Shown here piece by piece: positions 15,629 through 21,850 of a DNA stretch of 35,600 nucleotides; the first letter of the stretch is position 1; every line of letters begins with the position of its first letter. The translations under genes were made by a program, and so were the position numbers. Source of the stretch: Erythrobacter sp. (GTDB taxonomy: Bacteria; Pseudomonadota; Alphaproteobacteria; Sphingomonadales; Sphingomonadaceae); the NCBI GenBank assembly GCA_024642335.1, contig JAHEBH010000028.1, positions 1-35,600 of the forward strand. Direction: 5' to 3'. Under the pieces are notes generated by a model. The model did no database searches. It saw only the letters and a list, made by a program, of their open reading frames with translations, and was not told the origin of the DNA.

Positions 15629-16441
15629 ATGTCCTATTTGCAACCAAGTGAGTTCGTCACCAAGCTGGTCGATGCTGGCGAAGCCAAGATCTTCATGTCG
15701 ACCAAGGACACGCTGATCCGCGCCTATATGGCCGGTGCAACACTGGCGTTAGCCGCGGCCTTTGCGGTGACCATCAACGTCCAGACCGGCCAGCCGCTGG
15801 CGGGTGCCGTGCTGTTCCCGGTGGGCTTCTGCCTGCTCTACCTGCTCGGCTATGACCTGCTCACGGGCGTCTTCGTACTCTGCCCTCTCGCAGTCTGGGA
15901 CAAGAGACCCGGATGTACCTGGGGAGGCGTCATGCGAAACTGGGGCCTGGTCTTCACCGGTAATTTCGCCGGTGCGCTGACTACTGCTGTGATGATGGCG
16001 ATCTACTTCACCTATGGCTTCCAGACCGATCCTAGCCCGGTTGGCGAAACGCTGGCAGGCGTCGGTGTCGCGCGAACATTGGGCTACGAACAATACGGTG
16101 CAGCCGGCTGGATGACCATCTTCGTGCGCGGCATGCTGTGCAACTGGATGGTTTCGACTGGTGTTGTCGGTGCCCAGGTATCGACTAGCGTTTCGGGCAA
16201 GGTTCTTGCGATGTGGATGCCGATCATGCTGTTCTTCTACATGGTCTTCGAACACTCGATCGTAAACATGTTCCTGTTCCCGACCGCGCTGATGATGGGT
16301 GGTGACTTCACTATCGGTGACTACTTCTGGTGGAACGAAATCCCGACTGTGCTGGGCAACCTTGTGGGCGGCCTGACCTTCACTGGTCTGATGCTTTATT
16401 CCACCCACGTGAAGACGGGCGCATCACGCAAGGCGGCGTGA
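15629..16441 (+). CDS. Formate/nitrite transporter (FNT) family channel (270 aa)
   Basis: FNT proteins are pentameric inner-membrane channels for nitrite, formate or related anions. Six hydrophobic helices are readable, from IRAYMAGATLALAAAFAV near residue 33 to the end. The half-helix break LLYLLGYDLLTGVF and the pore-lining histidine in FEHSIVNMFL (His near residue 210) are typical. A strong GGAGGGAAAC site precedes ATG 15629. Its place after a porin and ABC importer and before nirBD points to nitrite import or export; nirC would be the nearest name, but I leave the symbol open. Confidence 0.9.
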   Translation: MSYLQPSEFVTKLVDAGEAKIFMSTKDTLIRAYMAGATLALAAAFAVTINVQTGQPLAGAVLFPVGFCLLYLLGYDLLTGVFVLCPLAVWDKRPGCTWGGVMRNWGLVFTGNFAGALTTAVMMAIYFTYGFQTDPSPVGETLAGVGVARTLGYEQYGAAGWMTIFVRGMLCNWMVSTGVVGAQVSTSVSGKVLAMWMPIMLFFYMVFEHSIVNMFLFPTALMMGGDFTIGDYFWWNEIPTVLGNLVGGLTFTGLMLYSTHVKTGASRKAA

Positions 16442-16482
16442 TCGCAGGAGACATTCGTATCGACTGACCCCGATGCGATGGC

Positions 16483-16516
16483 GGAAGGCGGGCTTCGACG
16501 GACGGGCCCGCCTTCC
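16483..16516 (+). other. Intercistronic hairpin between FNT and kinase/phosphatase genes
   Basis: A perfect 11-bp stem GGAAGGCGGGC/GCCCGCCTTCC (16483-16493, 16506-16516) with a 12-nt loop lies in the 98-nt gap. It is followed by ATTCCTG with no T-run. It could lower read-through into the two downstream genes or protect the upstream mRNA from 3' decay. Confidence 0.5.
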
Positions 16517-16539
16517 ATTCCTGAAAGAGCACCACTTTG

Positions 16540-18336
16540 ATGCCAGTCATGGCCAAGCCACTTCTATCGATCTCGATTGGCCAGCATTCGACTGCCGGAG
16601 CCAAGTCCGAGAACCAGGATTTTCACGGCGCGCTCGTGCCCGAAGGGGCGGACCTTGCCAGCAAGGGCATTGCCTGCGTCATCGCCGACGGCATCTCCAC
16701 CAGCCAGCGTGGGGCAGAAGCGGCCGAGATCACCGTCAAATCATTCCTCAGCGATTATTATTGCACTTCCGAAGGCTGGTCGGTCCGCAAGTCAGGCGAA
16801 TGCGTGATCGGCGCCACCAACAGCTGGATGCATTCGGAAAATTCGCGCCAGCGCCCACGCGAGGAAGGCTTCGATCGCGAGGCGGCGGGCCTGATCTGCA
16901 CATTGAGCGCTCTCGTGTTCAAATCGCGCATGGCGCATGTCTTCCACATCGGAGACGGGCAGGTGATGCGCCTCGCCGAAGACCGCTGCGATGTGCTGAC
17001 CACTCCGCACCGCGTGTCGCTGGGCGGGGGTACGAGTTACCTTGGCCGCGCGCTGGGCATGAACCGCCATGTCGAAGTCGAGTATTGTCAGGCACCGTTG
17101 CAGGTGGGCGATATCTTCGTTCTTACCACAGACGGCGTGCATGAGCTTGTTGGCGAGGACGATGTTCGCAAGGCGATAGGCGTAACGGGCGATCTCGACG
17201 TAGCAGCCCGCGATCTGTGTGCTCTGGCACTGGAACGCGGCAGCACGGACAATCTCACCATCCAGCTTCTGCGTGTGGACGATCTCCCATTGGGCGAGGT
17301 GGAAGACCTGCTGGGGCAGGATACGCGCCTGCCGCCCGCACCTTTGCTCGAGGTTGGGCAAACATTCGAAGGTTACGCGATCCTCGAGAAAATCCACTCG
17401 GGCAATCGCAGCCATGCCTATCTGGCATGCGACCTGGCCGAGAATTCACCAGTGGTGATCAAGGTCCTGTCCACCGAGCAGACGCAAAACCCCGACGCGG
17501 TGGCGGCTTTGCTGCTGGAAGAATGGGTCATGCGGCGGCTCAGCCACCCCAATCTGCTGGCTGCCGCCCCCACTCATGCGCCGCGCCGCCATGTCTTCTG
17601 CGTCAGCAGGCTGGTGGAGGGCAAGAGTCTGTACAAAAGCCTGCTCGATAACGGGCCCATGCCGCTCTCGGTCGCAAGAAAGCTGGCCAGCCAGATCGCC
17701 GCGGGGCTGGAAGCCATGCACCGGCGCGAGATGCTGCACCGCGACCTGCGACCGCAGAACATCATCCTCAACGATCGCGGCCATGCCACCATCATCGATT
17801 TCGGATCAACGCAGGTCGCCGGGATCGACGAGGCCGTGCCGCGCGCGTTCGAGGACGCCGCCTTTGCCGGAACCATGCAATATTCCGCGCCCGAGCTCTT
17901 CCTGGGCGATCCCGCCAGCGTGCGCAGCGATATCTTCTCTTTGGGGGTGATCGTCTACCAGTTGCTGACGGGCGAATTGCCTTATGGCCCTCGCGTTTCG
18001 GCCGCCAGCACGCCCGCTGCGCAAAGGAAGCTACGCTACACACCAGCTACCACCCACAATCCCGACATTCCCGAATGGGTCGATGCCGCGATCGCGCGTG
18101 CCGTCTCGGTCGATCCGCGCCAGCGCTATGCCGAACCAGCGTTGTTCGTGGACGATCTGGCAGGGCCCAATCAGGAACTGCTCAAGGGAGCACATCTGCC
18201 GGCACTGCAACGCGGCTCGGTCCGCGTGTGGAAGCTCGTCTCCGCAGCGCTGGCCGCTGCACTCCTGATTTCGATTATCACCCGCCCGGATGTCTATTCG
18301 GGTCCAACCACTCCATCCGAGGAGCCAGCACCATGA
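16540..18336 (+). CDS. Bifunctional PP2C phosphatase / Ser-Thr protein kinase with C-terminal membrane anchor (598 aa)
   Basis: Residues about 5-240 are a PP2C-type phosphatase: the metal-binding motifs ENQD (N25, D27), IADGIS, GDGQVMR, TTDGVHEL and TDNLTI are all present. Residues about 265-540 are a Hanks-type kinase: VVIK (K308), HRDLRPQN (400-407) and IDFGS (420-422) are intact, with PELFL and SDIFSLGVIVYQLLTG as later motifs. The glycine-rich loop is degenerate (KIHSGNRSHAY lacks GxGxxG). A hydrophobic segment near residues 565-582 would tether it to the inner membrane, with only about 18 residues outside. I start at ATG 16540; ATG 16549 is equally possible. Similar fusions lie by nirB/nasA in Pseudomonas, so a role in the control of nitrate assimilation is likely, but targets are unknown. 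Its stop overlaps the cyanase start. Confidence 0.9.
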   Translation: MPVMAKPLLSISIGQHSTAGAKSENQDFHGALVPEGADLASKGIACVIADGISTSQRGAEAAEITVKSFLSDYYCTSEGWSVRKSGECVIGATNSWMHSENSRQRPREEGFDREAAGLICTLSALVFKSRMAHVFHIGDGQVMRLAEDRCDVLTTPHRVSLGGGTSYLGRALGMNRHVEVEYCQAPLQVGDIFVLTTDGVHELVGEDDVRKAIGVTGDLDVAARDLCALALERGSTDNLTIQLLRVDDLPLGEVEDLLGQDTRLPPAPLLEVGQTFEGYAILEKIHSGNRSHAYLACDLAENSPVVIKVLSTEQTQNPDAVAALLLEEWVMRRLSHPNLLAAAPTHAPRRHVFCVSRLVEGKSLYKSLLDNGPMPLSVARKLASQIAAGLEAMHRREMLHRDLRPQNIILNDRGHATIIDFGSTQVAGIDEAVPRAFEDAAFAGTMQYSAPELFLGDPASVRSDIFSLGVIVYQLLTGELPYGPRVSAASTPAAQRKLRYTPATTHNPDIPEWVDAAIARAVSVDPRQRYAEPALFVDDLAGPNQELLKGAHLPALQRGSVRVWKLVSAALAAALLISIITRPDVYSGPTTPSEEPAP

Positions 18337-18776
18337 TGACCAAATCCGATGTCACTTGCCTGATCCGCGCCGCCAAGCGCGAAAAGAAGATTTCATGGGC
18401 GCAGATCGCCGAGGCTGCCGGGCAGAGCGAGATATTCGTTACCTCGGCCTGCCTGGGCATGAACTCGCTGCCGCCCGAACCGGCGGCAAAGGTGGCCGAA
18501 TTGCTGGGCCTGCCGGATGAGGCTGTCACCGTGCTGACCGAATATCCGACCAAGCAGTTCGACAAGACCGTACCCACCGATCCCTGTCTCTATCGCTGGT
18601 ATGAAATCACCGGCGTCTTTGGCGAAGCCTTCAAGGAAGTGGTGCAGGAGAAATTCGGCGACGGCATCATGAGCGCGATCGATTTCGACATGGAGATCGA
18701 AAAGGTCGAGCACCCTAAGGGCGACCGCGTGAAGGTGGTGATGACCGGCAAGTTCCTGCCCTACAAGAGCTGGTAG
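18333..18776 (+). CDS. cynS: Cyanate hydratase (cyanase), 147 aa
   Basis: Cyanase converts cyanate and bicarbonate to carbamate and CO2, giving ammonia. The catalytic triad is visible as R88, E91 and S114, with the same spacing (3 and 23) as R96, E99 and S122 of the E. coli enzyme. The C-terminal GDRVKVVMTGKFLPYK strand is also typical. It is nine residues shorter than the E. coli protein, at the N-terminus. The ATG at 18333 overlaps the kinase stop (ATGATGA), with GAGGAG about 10 nt before it. As last gene of the NasT-controlled unit it ties cyanate use to the nitrate regulon. No carbonic anhydrase (cynT) or CynR regulator is seen nearby. Confidence 0.95.
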   Translation: MMTKSDVTCLIRAAKREKKISWAQIAEAAGQSEIFVTSACLGMNSLPPEPAAKVAELLGLPDEAVTVLTEYPTKQFDKTVPTDPCLYRWYEITGVFGEAFKEVVQEKFGDGIMSAIDFDMEIEKVEHPKGDRVKVVMTGKFLPYKSW

Positions 18777-18785
18777 GGGGCGAAC

Positions 18786-18803
18786 TGCCGTCTGCGGGCG
18801 GCA
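18786..18803 (+). terminator. Weak hairpin after cynS, possible end of the nrtA-cynS transcript
   Basis: A 7-bp stem including one G-T wobble (arms 18786-18792 and 18797-18803) with loop TGCG starts 10 nt after the cynS stop. There is no T-run after it. It overlaps the left arm of the larger inverted repeat around the nirB operator. Confidence 0.3.
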
Positions 18804-18841
18804 AGCCGTTTGCTGCAGTGCAAAAAAACAGGCTTGCCGCC
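18797..18841. repeat. 11-bp perfect inverted repeat enclosing the nirB TGCA box
   Basis: GGCGGCAAGCC (18797-18807) and GGCTTGCCGCC (18831-18841) are exact reverse complements separated by 23 nt that hold the TTTGC-N6-GCAAA box. The right arm contains the proposed -35. The left arm and box also give GGCAAG...TTTGCT, which resembles a sigma-54 -24/-12 element (GG and GC 10 nt apart). Confidence 0.6.
18809..18824. promoter_or_regulatory. TTTGC-N6-GCAAA palindromic box upstream of the nirB leader
   Basis: TTTGC (18809-18813) and GCAAA (18820-18824) with the decamer TGCAGTGCAA; the copy before nrtA differs by one base in the 16-nt core. Its centre is about 40 nt upstream of the proposed -10, within 2 nt of the distance seen at nrtA. 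Confidence 0.55.
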
Positions 18842-18862
18842 ACCGCATCGAATCGGTTATCA
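18834..18862 (+). promoter_or_regulatory. Candidate promoter of the nirB-cobA unit
   Basis: TTGCCG (18834-18839), a 17-nt spacer and TTATCA (18857-18862). The TCGAATCG at the end of the spacer is shared with the nrtA promoter region. A sigma-54 site overlapping the box about 40 nt upstream is an alternative that only this copy supports. Confidence 0.4.
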
Positions 18863-18868
18863 GGGTTT

Positions 18869-18978
18869 CAGCGAATGACATGCCCGTCCATTGAAGGACG
18901 ATCAGGCACAATCGCAGACAGATCTAATCTCAACGTGGCAATGGCGCCGCCAGTCTAATCAGACTTGGCGGCTCTTTT
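18869..18978 (+). ncRNA. NasT-type antitermination leader of the nirB operon
   Basis: A 5-bp hairpin CGTCC/GGACG (18885-18889, 18896-18900) closes the hexaloop ATTGAA, with A at position 1 and G at position 4 as expected of ANTAR targets. The terminator begins 45 nt after it, against 44 nt in the nrtA leader, and AACGTGGCAA lies between. The two leaders otherwise differ in sequence, including the hairpin arms, so the stem is kept by compensating changes. The 5' end is inferred from the candidate promoter. Confidence 0.7.
18946..18978 (+). terminator. Intrinsic terminator in the nirB leader (attenuator)
   Basis: GCCGCCAGTCT (18946-18956) pairs with AGAC-T-TGGCGGC (18961-18972), an 11-bp stem with one bulged T and loop AATC, followed by TCTTTT. 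It lies 29 nt before the nirB ATG, the same arrangement as at nrtA. Confidence 0.75.
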
Positions 18979-19007
18979 GCGTGCGTTGTCGGCAAGGAAA
19001 GTGGACG

Positions 19008-21488
19008 ATGAACGCCCCGACGAAGTTACCCCAACCGGCGAAGGAAAAGCTGGTTGTCATCGGCAACGGCATGGCCGGGTGCCGCGCTGTTGAGGAACTG
19101 CTGGAACGTGATCCGGACCGCTATTCGGTCACCATTTTCGGTGCCGAGCCGCGCGTGAATTACAACCGCATCATGCTTTCGCCGGTGCTCGCGGGCGAAA
19201 AGACATTCGACGAGATCGTGATCAATTCTGCCGAATGGTATGCAGAAAACGGCATCGAACTGGTCGGCGGGGATCCGGTGGAACAGATCGATCGGCAGGC
19301 GAAATCCATCATCGCGAAATCGGGCCGCGTGGAACCTTACGACAAGCTGCTGATCGCGACCGGTTCCGATCCCTTCATCATTCCAATCCCCGGCAACGAC
19401 CTGGCGGGCGTGGTCACTTTCCGCGACCTCGACGATGTCGACAAGATGCTCGCCGCTGCACAGCAGGGCGGCGATGCGGTGGTGATCGGCGGTGGCCTAT
19501 TGGGGCTGGAGGCTGCGCATGGCCTTTCGCTTCGCGGTATGAAGGTCACCGTCGTTCACCTCATGCCCGCGCTGATGGAACGCCAGCTGGATGAGGCCGC
19601 CGGATATTTGCTGCGGCAGGAACTCGAAAGTCGCGGACAGACCATCCTCACCAGCGCCAACACCAAGGTCATCCACGGTGTGGAGGGCAAGGTTGTCGGG
19701 ATCGAGCTGGAAGACGGCACCAAGGTGAAGGCAGACATCGTGGTGATGGCCGCGGGCATCAAGCCATCCACCAGCCTTGCCCGATCGGCCGACCTGGAAT
19801 GCGAACGCGGTATCGTGGTGGATGACAATATGGTCACCTCCGATTCCGATATCCTGGCAGTTGGCGAATGCGTTCAGCATCGCGGTACCTGCTACGGCCT
19901 CGTCGCGCCGCTGTGGGACATGTGCCGTTCACTGGCCGATTACCTGACCGGCGCGCCCAATGGCTATGAGGGATCGGTCACTTCGACCAAGCTCAAGGTG
20001 TCGGGGATCGATCTCTTCTCCGCTGGCGATTTCTCCGGCGGCGATGGCTGCGAGGATATCGTCATGCGCGATGCCGCGCGCGGTGTGTACAAGCGCGTGG
20101 TCCTGAAGGACGACAAGATCATCGGCGCCGTGCTCTATGGCGATACGGCGGACGGGAACTGGTATTTCGACCTCCTCAAGAAGGAGGAGGATGTCGCCGA
20201 CATCCGTGAGGGGCTGATCTTCGGCCAGGCATTTGCCAGCGGAGGCGCCCTGGCGGACCCTAATGCCGCCGTTGCTGCCTTGTCGGATGATGCAGAAATC
20301 TGCGGCTGCAACGGCGTTTCCAAGGGCAAGGTCATCTCCTGCATCGCCAAGGGCGCGCACAGCGTGGATGCGGTGCGTTCCACCTGCAAGGCATCGGCCA
20401 GCTGCGGCAGCTGCACCAATCTGGTCGAGAGCCTGCTTGCGCTGACGCTGGGCGACGATGTGCAGACCGGTCCCAGGACGCTGTGCAAATGCACCAGCTT
20501 CACCCACGACGATGTGCGCCGCCTGATCCTGGAAAAGGAACTCAAGGTCATTCCAGAGGTCATGCAGGAACTGCACTGGACGACGCCTGAAGGCTGTGCA
20601 TCCTGCCGCCCTGCGCTCAACTATTACCTGCTTTGCGCATGGCCGGGCGAATATGAGGATGATGAGAAGAGCCGCTACGTCAACGAGCGGCTGCATGCCA
20701 ATATCCAGAAGGACGGCACCTATTCTGTCGTGCCGCGTATGTGGGGCGGCCTCACCACGCCCGACGAATTGCGCGCCATTGCCGATGCGGCGGAGAAATA
20801 CGGCGCGCGCACGGTCAAGGTTACCGGCGGCCAGCGTATCGACCTGTTCGGCATCAAGAAGGAAGACCTGCCCGCGATCTGGGGGGACCTTAATGCTGCC
20901 GGCATGGTGTCCGGCCATGCCTATGGCAAGGCGCTGCGCACGGTGAAGACCTGCGTCGGCAGCGAATGGTGCCGCTTTGGAACACAGGACTCGACCGGCC
21001 TCGGCGTCAAGATAGAGAGGATGACCTGGGGCAGCTACATGCCGCACAAGTTCAAGATCGCCGTCAGCGGCTGCCCGCGCAATTGCGCCGAGGCGACGAT
21101 CAAGGACTTCGGCGTGGTCTGCGTCGACAGCGGCTACGAACTGCATGTTGGCGGCAACGGCGGCATCCATGTCCGCGCGACCGACCTGCTCTGCAAGGTG
21201 GAGACCGAAGAGCAGGCGATGGAATATTGCGCCGCCTTCATCCAGCTCTACCGTGAAGACGCACATTACCTCGAACGCACGGCTCCCTGGCTCGAACGCA
21301 AGGGGCTGGACTGGATCAAGTCGCAGCTGTTCGACGATCCCGATGCGATCAAGAACTACGCCAAGCGTTTCCGCTTTTCGCAGAAGTTCTGGCAGGTCGA
21401 TCCCTGGGCGAACCGCGCTGGCGGTGCGCATAAGGATTTGCACAGCCACCTTGCCGAAGTGCGCCCCCTTTCCATGGAGAATGCATGA
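19008..21488 (+). CDS. nirB: NADH-dependent assimilatory nitrite reductase large subunit (826 aa)
   Basis: Reduces nitrite to ammonium with six electrons from NAD(P)H in the cytoplasm. Domains in order: FAD-binding (VVIGNGMAGCRAVEELLE, about 14-31), NAD(P)-binding (AVVIGGGLLGLEAAHGL, about 155-172), a BFD-type [2Fe-2S] domain with Cys in EICGCNGVSKG and CKASASCGSC (about 430-470), and the sulfite/nitrite-reductase halves. The siroheme/[4Fe-4S] cysteines are in TCVGSEWCRFG (about 649 and 655) and SGCPRNCAEA (about 688 and 692). I start at ATG 19008 (AAGGA about 9 nt upstream); the frame upstream is leader RNA. It overlaps nirD by 4 nt. Length is normal for NirB/NasB. Confidence 0.95.
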   Translation: MNAPTKLPQPAKEKLVVIGNGMAGCRAVEELLERDPDRYSVTIFGAEPRVNYNRIMLSPVLAGEKTFDEIVINSAEWYAENGIELVGGDPVEQIDRQAKSIIAKSGRVEPYDKLLIATGSDPFIIPIPGNDLAGVVTFRDLDDVDKMLAAAQQGGDAVVIGGGLLGLEAAHGLSLRGMKVTVVHLMPALMERQLDEAAGYLLRQELESRGQTILTSANTKVIHGVEGKVVGIELEDGTKVKADIVVMAAGIKPSTSLARSADLECERGIVVDDNMVTSDSDILAVGECVQHRGTCYGLVAPLWDMCRSLADYLTGAPNGYEGSVTSTKLKVSGIDLFSAGDFSGGDGCEDIVMRDAARGVYKRVVLKDDKIIGAVLYGDTADGNWYFDLLKKEEDVADIREGLIFGQAFASGGALADPNAAVAALSDDAEICGCNGVSKGKVISCIAKGAHSVDAVRSTCKASASCGSCTNLVESLLALTLGDDVQTGPRTLCKCTSFTHDDVRRLILEKELKVIPEVMQELHWTTPEGCASCRPALNYYLLCAWPGEYEDDEKSRYVNERLHANIQKDGTYSVVPRMWGGLTTPDELRAIADAAEKYGARTVKVTGGQRIDLFGIKKEDLPAIWGDLNAAGMVSGHAYGKALRTVKTCVGSEWCRFGTQDSTGLGVKIERMTWGSYMPHKFKIAVSGCPRNCAEATIKDFGVVCVDSGYELHVGGNGGIHVRATDLLCKVETEEQAMEYCAAFIQLYREDAHYLERTAPWLERKGLDWIKSQLFDDPDAIKNYAKRFRFSQKFWQVDPWANRAGGAHKDLHSHLAEVRPLSMENA

Positions 21489-21847
21489 TGTCCGCGCCTG
21501 TCGGCACCTGGCTCGATATCGGGCCGACCACACAGATTGCCCCCGGTACCGCCCGCACCCTGCCCGTCGTGGGCGGGGAAGAGATCGCCGTCTTCCACAC
21601 CATGCGCGGCGAATTCTACGCGCTGGTCAATTCCTGCCCGCACAAGCAGGGACCGCTCAGCCAGGGCATCGTCCATGGCGACACGGTGACATGCCCGCTG
21701 CACAACTGGCGCATCTCTCTGCGCACGGGCGAGGCGCAGGGCGATGACGAGGGCTGTACGCCCACCATCCCCCTCAAGGTGGATTCGGGACGGCTGTTCC
21801 TGCTGCGCGAGGCGGTCATCCCTTCCGGAAAGCCAAAGGCGGCCTGA
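21485..21847 (+). CDS. nirD: Nitrite reductase small subunit, Rieske type (120 aa)
   Basis: Rieske-fold partner of NirB. The cluster ligands are complete: NSCPHKQGPLSQG and TCPLHNWRISL give the C-x-H and C-x2-H pairs. The NirD of enteric bacteria has the fold without the ligands, so this one probably holds a real [2Fe-2S] cluster. The start ATG at 21485 overlaps the nirB stop; a second ATG follows at 21488. It is 3 nt before nasA. Confidence 0.93.
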   Translation: MMSAPVGTWLDIGPTTQIAPGTARTLPVVGGEEIAVFHTMRGEFYALVNSCPHKQGPLSQGIVHGDTVTCPLHNWRISLRTGEAQGDDEGCTPTIPLKVDSGRLFLLREAVIPSGKPKAA

Positions 21848-21850
21848 TAG

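Noticed and set aside
18784-18868. Stem-loops after cynS as a rho-independent terminator
   Set aside because: The hairpins have no T-run and overlap the nirB operator region; kept only as a weak candidate.
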